A stretch of DNA of 64,000 bases from an uncultured Collinsella sp. (GCA_900758885.1 CAAETD010000098.1:1-64000), one strand, 5' to 3'. Counted from the first letter of the stretch, positions 1 through 8,538 are shown. Notes: generated from the sequence alone by a model not told the origin. Made by a program: numbers and translations.

Positions 1-21
1 CGCCGGGACACGTACCCCCAA

Positions 22-645
22 TTAACTGTTCTTCATGACAATCGAATCCACAACATCAGCCACATTCTCACAGCAGTCAGCGCAGTACTCCAGGAAGGCG
101 TAAACGTCACGCCAGGCGATGACCTCGAGCGGGTCCTTGCCGTTGACGTGCAGGTTGCGCATAGCGTTGATGTAGAGCTCGTCGGCCTCGGACTCGATCG
201 TGTTGATCTGGATGACGAGTTCGCGCAGGGTCTTGGACTTGCGGTAGTTGGGCAGCTCGACCATCAGGTCCTTCATGGCGCGGCAGGCGTCGGTCACCTT
301 GTGGGCGATCACGATGGCATCGGGATGGATGCTCTGGATGTTGGTGAAGTAGACGCGCTGCACGACGCCCTCGATACGGTCGAGCACGGTGTCGAGCGAG
401 CAGCTCATCAGGTCCAGGTCCTCGCGTTCAAGCGGGGTGATAAAGGCCGTGAGCAGGGCATCTTCGAGCTCATGGTGCTTCTTGTCAGCCGCATGCTCAA
501 TCGCGTGCATCTTGTCGAGCATATCGTGAATCTTCGCGGGATCGAAGTTCTCGAAAATCTTGGTGAGCAGCTCGGCAGCCTGGACGGCGAGGTCGGCGCA
601 GGCGACGTAGTTGTCGAAGTAGAACGAATCGGGTTTCTTTGCCAT
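22..645 (-). CDS. DUF47/PhoU-like Pit accessory protein
   Basis: The 207-residue all-helical protein has the acidic, coiled-coil-like PhoU/DUF47 pattern, including a repeated motif IEHAADKKHHELEDALL near residue 48 and IESEADELYINAM near residue 150. DUF47 proteins accompany Pit phosphate transporters and are thought to modulate them at the cytoplasmic membrane face. It starts 67 bp after the pit stop on the same strand, so the two are almost certainly cotranscribed. The start has an AAAGGA ribosome site about nine bases upstream. Family assignment is secure; the exact regulatory role is inferred from other bacteria. Confidence 0.88.
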   Translation of the reverse strand: MAKKPDSFYFDNYVACADLAVQAAELLTKIFENFDPAKIHDMLDKMHAIEHAADKKHHELEDALLTAFITPLEREDLDLMSCSLDTVLDRIEGVVQRVYFTNIQSIHPDAIVIAHKVTDACRAMKDLMVELPNYRKSKTLRELVIQINTIESEADELYINAMRNLHVNGKDPLEVIAWRDVYAFLEYCADCCENVADVVDSIVMKNS

Positions 646-712
646 GAGTGGGTCCTTTCGAGGCGAAGTCGGGTGGGCGAGGTATTACGGTCCGGATGGA
701 CGCTCGGTTTGA

Positions 713-1762
713 CTAGATGAACATCATGAACAGCTTGGCCATGACAAAGCTGATGAGTCCGCAGGCGGGGAAGGTGAAGAACCAGGTGAACATCATGTCC
801 TTGACCACGCCGAAGTTGATGGCCGAAAGGCGCTTGACGGCACCGACGCCCATGATGGCGCAGGTCTTGATGTGGGTGGAGGACACGGGGATACCGGTAA
901 GGGTGGCAAGCAGCAGATTCGCGGCGCCCGCGAGGTCGGCGGAGAATCCCTGATACTTCTCGAGCTTAACCATGCTCTGGCCGACGGACTTGATGATGCG
1001 CTCGCCGCCCACGCTGGTGCCGATGCCCATGGTTGCCGAGCACAGCAGCATGATCCAGATGGGGATGCCGGCATCGCCGACGCTCGTCTGGCCGCTGGCG
1101 AAGGCCACGCCTAAAAAGAGCACGCCGATGAACTTCTGTCCATCCTGCGCGCCGTGCATAAAGCTCATGGCCGCGGCACTCGCGATCTGAGCGTATTTAA
1201 AGAAGACGTTGGCACGTCGCCTGTTGGCGGCGGCAAACAGAATCGAGACGAGTTTGCACAGGATCCAGCCCATGACAAAGCCCAGACCGATGGAGAGCGC
1301 CAGGCCGTAGATGACCTTCATCCACTCGTGGACGTTGACGCTGTTCGCGCCGCCGAGGGCGATAGCGGCACCGGTCAGGCCGGCGATAAGGCTGTGGCTT
1401 TGCGAGGTGGGGATACCAAAACGCGATGCCGTGGCACCGTAGACGACGATGGAGAACAGAGCAGCGCAGAGGCACGCAAGCGCCATGGTGCTGTTTCCGC
1501 CAAAGTCGACGATATGTGAGATGGTGTTGGCGACGCTCGCGTTAAAGTGCGTCATGATGAGCACGCCCAAGAAGTTGAATGCGGCGCTCATGAGAATGGC
1601 GGCGCGGGCGGGCATGCAACGCGTAGTGACGCAGGTCGCGATGGCGTTGGGCGCGTCGGTCCATCCGTTGACGAAGATGGCGCCGAGCGCGAGAATCACG
1701 GTGACGGCAAGGACTGGGTTCGACACAATTTGGCCGAGGAAGGTTGAGAACGTTACGTCCAT
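713..1762 (-). CDS. pit: PiT-family inorganic phosphate transporter
   Basis: The 349-residue polytopic membrane protein has the two inverted PiT signatures: NGWTDAPNAIATCVTTR near residue 32 (cf. GANDVANAFGTSV in the family) and HGAQDGQKFIGVLFLGV near residue 203. PiT carriers import phosphate as a metal-phosphate complex driven by H+ or Na+. The length fits short bacterial PiT proteins. It is the first gene of a two-gene unit with the DUF47 protein. The 160 bp upstream hold no Pho box that I can recognise by eye. Confidence 0.92.
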   Translation of the reverse strand: MDVTFSTFLGQIVSNPVLAVTVILALGAIFVNGWTDAPNAIATCVTTRCMPARAAILMSAAFNFLGVLIMTHFNASVANTISHIVDFGGNSTMALACLCAALFSIVVYGATASRFGIPTSQSHSLIAGLTGAAIALGGANSVNVHEWMKVIYGLALSIGLGFVMGWILCKLVSILFAAANRRRANVFFKYAQIASAAAMSFMHGAQDGQKFIGVLFLGVAFASGQTSVGDAGIPIWIMLLCSATMGIGTSVGGERIIKSVGQSMVKLEKYQGFSADLAGAANLLLATLTGIPVSSTHIKTCAIMGVGAVKRLSAINFGVVKDMMFTWFFTFPACGLISFVMAKLFMMFI

Positions 1763-1975
1763 ATATGGGCTTTCTCGAAGTTTGCAGACACGTTACAAAA
1801 ACATGATAAATCGTATCACCTCCTGCGGGTTTCTTTACCGAGTTCTGATGGGAGAAGTGAATTTTTTGGCACTAAAATTGAATATTTGCCCTGTTGACCG
1901 CGGGTATTCTTTTTGCTAACACGCCATGAGGACACGCGTGCGCGCCCCAACACCCCAAAACCACAGTCTGTTCGC

Positions 1976-2012
1976 TTTACAACATGCAAACACGCGTTCG
2001 ATAATAGGGGGC
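1976..2012 (+). promoter_or_regulatory. Promoter giving a probably leaderless transcript
   Basis: TTTACA at 1976-1981 and GATAAT at 2000-2005 are 18 bp apart. Transcription from this promoter would begin about 2011-2013, at the ATG at 2013. An upstream in-frame ATG at 1926 lies before the promoter and is therefore unlikely to be used. Confidence 0.55.
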
Positions 2013-2351
2013 ATGGAATATCGACAGACAGACGGCAAAACTCGGCGCGTGCACAAGCAGTATGTGGACGTCGTGGCTCGCATCCTCGCGGGCGGACAGG
2101 TCGTGCCGGTCACCGTCTGCTGGGTCGACGGCCGTTGTTTTACGATTGACGAAATTATCTCGACAACCGGGTTTGGCTTAACGGTCCACGGCATCCGTAC
2201 GTCAACGTATAAGGTGCGTTTTGGTGGGCACGCGACCGAGTTGTATCTGGAGGACCAGACGCGCGACCGGGCGGACGGCTCGCAGGCGCACGTGATGCGT
2301 TGGTGGGTCTGGGCCTTTGATCGAACGCTTGAGGGCGAGCGCCGTAGGTAA
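2013..2351 (+). CDS. Conserved small protein of unknown function
   Basis: A 112-residue soluble protein without signal peptide or membrane segment. It is rich in beta-prone stretches and ends in a W-W-V-W-A-F tract. I do not recognise the family; the pattern of a small basic beta protein (VPVTVCWVDGRCFTIDEI) resembles DUF6504-like proteins only loosely. The start at 2013 is chosen over the in-frame ATG at 1926 because a good promoter sits between them; the message may be leaderless. It is followed 78 bp later by the Bax-inhibitor-like gene. Confidence 0.6.
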   Translation: MEYRQTDGKTRRVHKQYVDVVARILAGGQVVPVTVCWVDGRCFTIDEIISTTGFGLTVHGIRTSTYKVRFGGHATELYLEDQTRDRADGSQAHVMRWWVWAFDRTLEGERRR

Positions 2352-2429
2352 GGACGTGCGGCATTCGGGTACAATGGCAGGAATCTTGTCACCTACGGCG
2401 CTGTCTTGCGTTTTTTGAAAGGACGAAGT

Positions 2430-3125
2430 ATGAACGATATCCAGGGCTATCAGAACGGCCCCATCGAGACCGGCGCAAGTCGCGCCAAGGAGATGTCGCC
2501 GCGCGCGTACAATCTCGCCATGTCTGCTCTCATTTTCTTGGGCTTTTGCGCCATGGGCGCCGGTGCTTACTTTACGAGCACCATGGCGTTTGCCCGCATG
2601 ATGATGAGCGGCGCCGCCCTGCCACTGGTCTTTGGCTCGTTTATCCTGACTATTGTCGGTATCGTCATGATGTCGGCTGCTGCGGGCAAGCAGTCCGTGG
2701 GCCTGTCGCTCGCGGGTTACGTGATCTTTTCGAGCACCTTTGGCCTGACCGCGTCGTTTGGCCTTGCCAACTATGACCTGCCCACTATCAACACCGCCTT
2801 TATCGCAACCGCTGCTATCACCTTTGTCTTCGGTGCGCTGGGCGTGACCTTCCCCAAGTTCTTCCAGCGTGTGTACGGCATCGGCTTTGGCATCCTGCTT
2901 GCCACGATTCTGGTCGAGATCGTGCTGATGTTCATGGGCGTCTCGCAGTCCATCACCGATCTGATCGTGATCGTGGTGTTCGCCGGGTTTATTGGCTACG
3001 ACACCTATGTTGCCACGACGGTGCCGCCCACGCTGCCCAATGCGGTGCTCATGGCGTCCAATCTGTTCGTGGACATTATCAACGTGTTCCTGCGCATCCT
3101 GAACATTCTCGGTCGTCGCGACTAG
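2430..3125 (+). CDS. Bax inhibitor-1/YccA-like membrane protein
   Basis: The 231-residue protein has about seven membrane segments starting near residue 30. Its C-terminal signature GYDTYVATT then NLFVDIINVFLRILNILG matches the BI-1 family end (YDT, then D-x-I-N-x-F-L). BI-1 proteins are pH-sensitive cation leak channels; the bacterial role is unclear. The ATG at 2430 is preferred over one 24 bp upstream because GAAAGGACG lies just in front of it. A strong terminator follows at 3171-3198. Confidence 0.85.
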   Translation: MNDIQGYQNGPIETGASRAKEMSPRAYNLAMSALIFLGFCAMGAGAYFTSTMAFARMMMSGAALPLVFGSFILTIVGIVMMSAAAGKQSVGLSLAGYVIFSSTFGLTASFGLANYDLPTINTAFIATAAITFVFGALGVTFPKFFQRVYGIGFGILLATILVEIVLMFMGVSQSITDLIVIVVFAGFIGYDTYVATTVPPTLPNAVLMASNLFVDIINVFLRILNILGRRD

Positions 3126-3170
3126 CGCGGCGTTGCGACGTTTCCTGCCGGACACGGTAAAACGATACGA

Positions 3171-3198
3171 AAGGCGGTCCTTCGGGGCCGTCTTTTTT
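3171..3198 (+). terminator. Rho-independent terminator after BI-1 gene
   Basis: The 8-bp stem GGCGGTCC / GGGCCGTC (two G-U pairs) with a TTCG tetraloop at 3181-3184 is followed by six T (3193-3198). Confidence 0.85.
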
Positions 3199-3264
3199 GT
3201 GCGTGGCGGGGTATCATGGATGGGAAAAAGCCGATAGCGGCAGCGACAGGAAAGGTGGCCACGT

Positions 3265-4413
3265 ATGGCAGATGTCGACAACAGGAACCGTAACCGTAGG
3301 TCTAACCGAGCGGGTCAGCCCAATCCCAAGCGCGAGGCGCGTGCCAAGGCCGCCGAGCGCCATGTGGCGGCTGTGTCCGAGGCCTGCGCCAAGGACATCG
3401 AGCGTTCGCTTGCCGGCGTGTGCGAGTTCGATGGTATGCCTGCCGGTTTTGTCGCGGCGATGAAGGCCAAGGCCCAGAAGGCGGCGGCTGCTGAGGAGCA
3501 GGCTGCCGAGGCTGTGGAGGCCGATGCTGCCGAGGTTGAGGCTGCCGAGGTGGAGGCCGCTGAGGTGGAGACTGCGGTCGAGTCCGAGGTGGCACCCGAG
3601 TTCACCGAGTCGGCCGACGAGGCTGAGTCCGCGCCCGCGGAGGAGGCTGCTCCGGTCCTGCCCGAGGTCACTGTGCTTGATGCCTCCGCCACGCAGGCAA
3701 TCCTCGATAACGGCCGCGGCTATGCGCAGTTCTGCGATATGGCCGTGCTTGCCTTTGCCTCGTTTACCAATCCGGGCGGCGGCTATATCCAGGGCTACCT
3801 GGGCCAGGAGGCGACGCTCTGCGCCGATTCGTACTTGTACAACGTGCTCGACAAGCAGCGCAAGTGGTACGGCGAGAACCGTCGCCGCAACATCAACTGC
3901 GAGCTTTACCGCAATCGTGCGCTGGTGGTGCCCGCGGTGCGCTTCGACCGCAACCATGTGCACGCCTATGCCGACGTAATCGTGGCCGCCGCGCCCAACG
4001 CCAAGCGTGCTCGCCAGGAGTATCGCGTGAGCGACGATGCCTTGCTTGACGCTCTGCGCGATCGCATCCGCTTTGTGCTTGCCATCTGCGACGAGCTGGG
4101 TCGCGAGAAGCTCGTACTGGGTGCTTGGGGCTGCGACAACAACGGCTTTGACGCCGAGGCCGTGGCCGAGCTCTTCCGCGAGGAGCTCGCATCGGGCGAC
4201 TTTAAGGTCAAGCAGGTGTTCTTTGCCGTGCCTTCTACGCGCTGGGATGAGGACTTCGCCAAGTTCGAGCACGTGCTGGCAAGCTTCCCCGAGCGTAACG
4301 AGGAGTCCTATGCCCAGGTTGCCGCACGCGCTGCGGCTGCTCGCGCCGCCGAGCAGGCCCAGGCTGCCGCCGAGGACGATGAGGACGATGACGATTGGCG
4401 CAAATACTTGTAA
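3265..4413 (+). CDS. TIGR02452-type PARG/macrodomain protein with Ala/Glu-rich N-terminal region
   Basis: The 382-residue protein has a low-complexity Ala/Glu/Val linker (about residues 75-130) and then a macrodomain resembling the bacterial poly(ADP-ribose) glycohydrolase family TIGR02452. The loop reads FTNPGGGYIQGYLGQEATLC with GGG at 171-173 and Q181-E182-A183. In catalytic members of the family the motif is GGG-x(6-8)-QEE and the second Glu does the chemistry, so Ala183 may mark a reduced or altered activity. The C-terminal LGAWGCDNNGFD segment near residue 288 is also typical. A short acidic tail (EDDEDDDD) ends the protein. The start has GAAAGGTGG in front. It stands alone between two terminators. 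Confidence 0.75.
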   Translation: MADVDNRNRNRRSNRAGQPNPKREARAKAAERHVAAVSEACAKDIERSLAGVCEFDGMPAGFVAAMKAKAQKAAAAEEQAAEAVEADAAEVEAAEVEAAEVETAVESEVAPEFTESADEAESAPAEEAAPVLPEVTVLDASATQAILDNGRGYAQFCDMAVLAFASFTNPGGGYIQGYLGQEATLCADSYLYNVLDKQRKWYGENRRRNINCELYRNRALVVPAVRFDRNHVHAYADVIVAAAPNAKRARQEYRVSDDALLDALRDRIRFVLAICDELGREKLVLGAWGCDNNGFDAEAVAELFREELASGDFKVKQVFFAVPSTRWDEDFAKFEHVLASFPERNEESYAQVAARAAAARAAEQAQAAAEDDEDDDDWRKYL

Positions 4414-4439
4414 ACGGCGCGCGTGATGCGACATGCCGA

Positions 4440-4469
4440 GCCGACGGGGGCTGCTCCCGTCGGCTTTTT
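4440..4469 (+). terminator. Rho-independent terminator
   Basis: A perfect 9-bp stem GCCGACGGG / CCCGTCGGC (4440-4448 with 4456-4464) with a 7-base loop is followed by TTTTT. Confidence 0.88.
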
Positions 4470-4488
4470 ACTATAGGAAGGGCTTACG

Positions 4489-5148
4489 ATGAAAAACGTT
4501 CTGTGCTTTGGTGATAGCAATACCTATGGCTATGATCCGGCTGGTATGCGCGATGGCACCGCGGTGCGCTATGCGCAGGATGTGCGCTGGTGCGGCGTGG
4601 CGCAGCGTGACCTAGGCGATGGCTGGCATGTGATTGAGGAGGGGCTCAACGGCCGCACGACGGTGAGCGACGATATGTGCCATCTGGACACTAACCTCAA
4701 CGGCATTCGCGCGCTTCCGATGCTGCTCGAGGCCCATAAGCCGCTGGACGCCATTGTGATCATGCTGGGCACCAACGACTGTAAGACGGTCTTTAACGTG
4801 ACAGCTTCCGATATCGCCCGTGGCGCCATGGCACTGATTCGCGCCGTCCGCGCGTTTCCGTGGACCGACGCTGCGCCTTGTCCGCGCATTCTGCTGATGG
4901 CTCCTATCAAGATCAAGCCGCAGATCGCCGATGTGTATATGACCGACTTTGACGAGCATTCCGTTGAGGCATCTGAGCATTTTGGCGAGTACTATGCGCG
5001 CGTGGCAGAGCAGTTTGGCTGCGACTTTTTGAATGCCGCCGAGTTTGCCGAGCCGGGCGATATCGACTATCTGCATATGATGCCCGAAAGCCACGAGAGC
5101 CTGGGTCACGCCGTGGCAGCCAAGCTCCAAGAGATGCTCGGTGAGTAG
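4489..5148 (+). CDS. SGNH/GDSL-family esterase (arylesterase-like)
   Basis: The 219-residue soluble protein shows the SGNH blocks in order: block I FGDSNTYGY with nucleophile Ser10, block III GLNGRTT near residue 51, block V MLGTNDCK near residue 93, and the Asp-x-x-His pair in DIDYLHMM near residue 190. It belongs to the arylesterase/acyl-transferase-like group that lacks a signal peptide. The natural substrate is unknown. AGGAAGG precedes the ATG. It is monocistronic, lying between a terminator and a repeat-filled intergenic region. Confidence 0.85.
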   Translation: MKNVLCFGDSNTYGYDPAGMRDGTAVRYAQDVRWCGVAQRDLGDGWHVIEEGLNGRTTVSDDMCHLDTNLNGIRALPMLLEAHKPLDAIVIMLGTNDCKTVFNVTASDIARGAMALIRAVRAFPWTDAAPCPRILLMAPIKIKPQIADVYMTDFDEHSVEASEHFGEYYARVAEQFGCDFLNAAEFAEPGDIDYLHMMPESHESLGHAVAAKLQEMLGE

Positions 5149-5160
5149 CGCGACCCCAAA

Positions 5161-5186
5161 CCACCACAAAGGTGCCCTTGCGGTGG
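5161..5186. repeat. Short CCACC-CAAAGG hairpin
   Basis: An imperfect hairpin CCACCACAAAGG / CCTTGCGGTGG (mismatch and missing bases in the loop side) directly after the esterase gene. It resembles the longer hairpin at 5431-5466, so the two bracket the triple repeat. Confidence 0.5.
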
Positions 5187-5203
5187 CTTGTTTCGTTTGT
5201 TTG

Positions 5204-5419
5204 TCTTGATCTGTAACAGTTCTAAGGCTGAAAACGGGCTAGATGTTACAGATTGAGATTATTTAGATCGATATCGGTCGTTTGTCTCGATCTGTAACAT
5301 CTAGGGTCGATTTCGCCGAGTTACTGTTACAGATCGAGATTATCTTCTCAGCTAAATTTGAATGTCTCGATCTGTAACAGGTGGGCCGAAAAATGGGCTC
5401 TAACTGTTACAGATTGAGA
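5204..5419. repeat. Triple tandem inverted repeat (TCTCGATCTGTAACA arms)
   Basis: Three successive inverted repeats share the same 15-base arms. IR1 pairs 5204-5218 with 5244-5258 (13 of 15). IR2 pairs 5285-5299 with 5325-5339 (perfect). IR3 pairs 5365-5379 with 5405-5419 (14 of 15). Loops are 25 bases each and differ in sequence, and the units recur every 80-81 bp. The block fills the gap between the convergent esterase and thiD genes. It encodes no protein and is not a CRISPR array because the arms alternate orientation. Confidence 0.85.
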
Positions 5420-5430
5420 TGTTTGTGGGA

Positions 5431-5466
5431 ACCACCGCAAAGGTGCCTGTCCCCTTTGCGGTGGTT
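5431..5466. terminator. Bidirectional terminator-like hairpin
   Basis: A perfect 13-bp stem ACCACCGCAAAGG / CCTTTGCGGTGGT (5431-5443 with 5453-5465) lies just after the end of thiD (minus strand) and at the end of the repeat block. TTTT follows on the plus strand. Confidence 0.65.
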
Positions 5467-5480
5467 TTGGGCTGCAAATC

Positions 5481-6311
5481 TTAATACTGCCACATATGGT
5501 TGACGGGGCCGGAGCCTTTGCCCATGTCAAAGCCGGCGGCGAGAGCGCCGGTTAGGTAGGCCTTGCCGGCGTTGATGGCGTCGGCAAGATCCATACCCTG
5601 TGCCAATGCGCAGGCGATGGCGGACGAAAGCGTACAGCCGGTGCCATGTGTGTTGTCGGTCTCGATGCGCTTGTGGCGGAACCACGTGGTGAGCGGATCG
5701 CCCAGGTGGTTGCCCTCGTCATCGAGCGGCGCAGGCTCTGCTAGCACATCGTTGGCCTCGTTGACAAAATGCCCGCCCTTAACGAGGGACGCGCAGCCAA
5801 AGCGGCGGGTGAGGAGCATGGCAGCGTTTTGCTGCGTGCGCTCGGAATCGACCTCGTAGTCGAGCAGCGCCATGGTCTCGGGAATGTTGGGCGTGATGAC
5901 GGTCGCCAGCGGGAACAGGCGACGCGTGAGCGCCTCAGCGGCGTCCTCGGCAATGAGGCGAGCGCCCGAAGTGGCGACCATGACGGGGTCGACGACCACG
6001 TTGGTTGCGTTCCATGCGTTCAGGCGGTCGGCGATAACTTCGATAATCTCGACAGACGAAACCATGCCGATCTTGACGGCGCTCGGGCGGATATCGTCAA
6101 AAACGGCGTCAATTTGCGCGGCTACGATATCTGGCGAGATATCCTGCACGGCGGTGACGCCCAGTGTGTTTTGCGCTGTGATGGCGGTGATGGCCGTCTC
6201 GGCATACAGACGGTGCGCCGTGATGGTCTTAATGTCTGCCTGAATGCCGGCGCCACCGCTGGAATCGGATCCTGCGATGGATAGAACGGCGGGTACTTTA
6301 CTGCGATCCAT
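5481..6311 (-). CDS. thiD: Hydroxymethylpyrimidine/phosphomethylpyrimidine kinase
   Basis: The 276-residue ribokinase-fold enzyme phosphorylates HMP and then HMP-P to give HMP-PP for thiamine synthesis. It has the diagnostic N-terminus SIAGSDSSGGAGIQADIKT (residues 11-29), the VVDPVMVATSGARL segment near residue 105 and the anion-hole/catalytic motif THGTGCTLSSAIA near residue 225. It lies 182 bp downstream of thiC on the same strand and uses the product of ThiC. A weak GC-rich hairpin (6369-6398) lies between the two genes. Confidence 0.95.
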   Translation of the reverse strand: MDRSKVPAVLSIAGSDSSGGAGIQADIKTITAHRLYAETAITAITAQNTLGVTAVQDISPDIVAAQIDAVFDDIRPSAVKIGMVSSVEIIEVIADRLNAWNATNVVVDPVMVATSGARLIAEDAAEALTRRLFPLATVITPNIPETMALLDYEVDSERTQQNAAMLLTRRFGCASLVKGGHFVNEANDVLAEPAPLDDEGNHLGDPLTTWFRHKRIETDNTHGTGCTLSSAIACALAQGMDLADAINAGKAYLTGALAAGFDMGKGSGPVNHMWQY

Positions 6312-6493
6312 GTTCGCTCCCTTGTCCGGTCGGATTCAAATGGGTCTTTTACCCCGCATTATAAAGATGCCCGGGCCGGCTGTATTCCGAACCCGGGCGG
6401 GTGGTGCAATCTTTACGCAAATGTAAGCAATTGTTCACAAGTCAACAATAGTCGGGCGTTGCAGTAGACTTGCGGTCGATTGCCTCGTAAAAG

Positions 6494-7828
6494 CTAATCC
6501 TCCATGCCAAGATCGATAGTCGTGCCCTCGAACACCTTGTTGACGGTGCGGACGGCGCACATCTTGCCGCACATGGTGCAGGTGCCCTCGGTGGCGGCGG
6601 GGGATTCCTCGTAGCGCTTCTTACCGGTGACCGGGTCGAGTGCACACTTCCACATGGCATCCCAGTCGAGTTTGCGGCGCGCCTGGCCCATCTTGTCGTC
6701 CATGTCGCGGGCGTGGGGCACCTTCTTGGCGATGTCGGCGGCGTGTGCGGCAATCTTAGTGGCCATAAGGCCGTCGAGCACATCCTGGGCGTTGGGCAGA
6801 CACAGGTGCTCGGCGGGCGTCACGTAGCACAGGAAGTCGGCGCCCGAGCTCGCGGAGATGGCGCCGCCGATGGCTGCGGTGATGTGGTCGTAGCCCACAC
6901 CGATATCGGTCACCAGCGGCCCCAGCACATAGAACGGGGCGTTGTGGCACAGGCGCTTCTGCAGTTTCATGTTGGCGGCGATTTCGTCGAGCGCCATGTG
7001 ACCCGGGCCCTCGACCATGACCTGGACGCCGGCGGCCCAGGCGCGCTTGCACAGCTTGCCCAGCTCGATCATCTCGGCGGTCTCGGTGGCGTCGTTGGAA
7101 TCGTAGAGGCAGCCCGGGCGGCAGGAGTCGCCGAGCGAGATCGTCACGTCGTACTCGTGGCAGATTTCGAGCACCTCGTCGTAGAACTCATAGAACGGGT
7201 TCTCGTTGCCGGTGACCTCCATCCAGCCAAACAGCAGCGAGCCACCGCGGCTGACGATGTTCATGAGGCGGCCGGTCTCCTTAAAGGTTTTGATGACCGA
7301 TTTGTTGATGCCGCAATGGATGGTCATAAAGTCCACGCCGTCCTCGGCGTGCGCGCGCACGACTTCGAGCAAATCGTCCTTGGTGAGCTTGACCAGCGGT
7401 TTTTCCATGTAGCCGATGGCGTCGTACATCGGCACCGTGCCCACCATGAGCGGGGTCTCGTCGATGAGCTGCTGGCGGAACTGACGCGTCTTGCCCGAGT
7501 TGGAGAGGTCCATGATGGCGTCGGCGCCAAAGTCCTCAGCGATCTTGACCTTCTTCCATTCCTCGGCGGCATCGGCCTTGTCGCCCGAGATGCCCAGGTT
7601 GACGTTGACCTTGGTGGACAGGCCCTCACCGACGCCAAAGGCGCGCATGCCCTTTTTGATATGCACGATGTTGGCGGGAATGGCGATGCGGCCGTCGGCC
7701 ACGCGCTCGCGGATGTACTCGGGGTCGCGATGCTCGCGCTCGGCGACTTCTTTCATCTGCGGCGTGATCTGCCCGGCACGGGCGAAGTCGATTTGCGTGA
7801 CGAGCTTGGGCTCGGTCTGTGTGCTCAT
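6494..7828 (-). CDS. thiC: Phosphomethylpyrimidine synthase
   Basis: The 444-residue radical-SAM-like enzyme converts AIR into HMP-P. It is the short form typical of anaerobes, without the ~100-residue N-terminal extension of E. coli ThiC. Visible features are MVEGPGHMALDEI in the middle and the C-terminal cluster motif C417-x2-C420-x3-C424 (CTMCGKMC) that binds [4Fe-4S]. The ATG at 7828 is chosen over one eight codons upstream because the upstream one lies inside the TPP riboswitch and GGGAG precedes 7828. Expression is expected to fall when thiamine pyrophosphate is plentiful. Confidence 0.96.
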   Translation of the reverse strand: MSTQTEPKLVTQIDFARAGQITPQMKEVAEREHRDPEYIRERVADGRIAIPANIVHIKKGMRAFGVGEGLSTKVNVNLGISGDKADAAEEWKKVKIAEDFGADAIMDLSNSGKTRQFRQQLIDETPLMVGTVPMYDAIGYMEKPLVKLTKDDLLEVVRAHAEDGVDFMTIHCGINKSVIKTFKETGRLMNIVSRGGSLLFGWMEVTGNENPFYEFYDEVLEICHEYDVTISLGDSCRPGCLYDSNDATETAEMIELGKLCKRAWAAGVQVMVEGPGHMALDEIAANMKLQKRLCHNAPFYVLGPLVTDIGVGYDHITAAIGGAISASSGADFLCYVTPAEHLCLPNAQDVLDGLMATKIAAHAADIAKKVPHARDMDDKMGQARRKLDWDAMWKCALDPVTGKKRYEESPAATEGTCTMCGKMCAVRTVNKVFEGTTIDLGMED

Positions 7829-7833
7829 TGGCA

Positions 7834-7930
7834 CGGCTCCCTTCGTTGGCATTACCCATATCAGGTTTGCGGGTCAGGGCGGGCGCGCCCAGTCTCAGCC
7901 TGCCGTCTTGTCCTGCAAGCTCCCCGTTTA
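7834..7930 (-). promoter_or_regulatory. TPP riboswitch (THI element)
   Basis: On the minus strand the conserved TPP-sensor segments occur in order: GGCTGAGA, then ACCCGCAAACCTGAT, then GGGTAATGCCAACGAAGGGA. The last helix contains the GGGAG that also serves as the thiC ribosome site, 7-8 bases before the ATG. No terminator stem with a T run lies between aptamer and gene, so control is most likely at translation initiation. Confidence 0.95.
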
Positions 7931-7999
7931 TGTAATGGGCTCAAGTATAGCTCGAATGGGTACGATTGGCCTAACGAGCGTGCCTGTGGGGAGGCGTAC

Positions 8000-8515
8000 A
8001 TGGAAGACAAGCATCTATATCGAGAGACGCAATGGGATGTATCGGCCGAGGAAAGCCGTGCGCACCATGGGTTGGTCGCGATTGGTTTTGCGGTGCTTGC
8101 CGTGCTGGTGATTGCCTTTTGTATCTGGACGTTCGGCGGTCCTGGCGGCGCCACCTGGGGGTTTGAAGCCGACGAGGGCCTGCCGATTATGACCATGAAA
8201 GTTTCTGGTGGCAACACGGTTGCCGCACCGGGCGACTATTGGTATCCGCGCGACGAGTTTGTGCAGCTGCAGCTGAGCGGCGGGTCTATTCCGGGCGAAG
8301 AAATCGAACGCGTGACGTTTGATGCGACGCTCAAAACGCTGACGGTGAAGCTCAAAGATCAAGGGGACGTGCCCACGACCATGGACATTGCGCTGACGGA
8401 ATGGCGCTTGGAGCCCCCGGCGGGCGCTGCGGTATCCGAGGTGGAGCACGTTAAGATTACCTACCAAGATGGCTCGACGAGCGAGATTGCAAAGGCCGAT
8501 GGCTTGGCGGAGTAA
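8000..8515 (+). CDS. Membrane-anchored protein of unknown function
   Basis: The 171-residue protein has a short polar N-terminus and one membrane helix (about residues 25-45, VAIGFAVLAVLVIAFCIWTF), followed by a ~125-residue soluble domain that should lie outside the cell. That domain is rich in beta-prone stretches and I do not recognise it. The start at 8000 has GGGGAGG seven bases upstream. It is divergent from thiC and convergent with yaaA, so it is probably monocistronic. Confidence 0.7.
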   Translation: MEDKHLYRETQWDVSAEESRAHHGLVAIGFAVLAVLVIAFCIWTFGGPGGATWGFEADEGLPIMTMKVSGGNTVAAPGDYWYPRDEFVQLQLSGGSIPGEEIERVTFDATLKTLTVKLKDQGDVPTTMDIALTEWRLEPPAGAAVSEVEHVKITYQDGSTSEIAKADGLAE

Positions 8516-8538
8516 CGAGGTGTTTGGAAACGGCGGGT

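Noticed and set aside
1802..1919. Small plus-strand frame upstream of the pit gene
   Set aside because: No ribosome site; lies in the AT-rich pit promoter region.
5204..5419. CRISPR array
   Set aside because: The repeated unit alternates orientation to form hairpins, there are only three units, and no cas genes are nearby.
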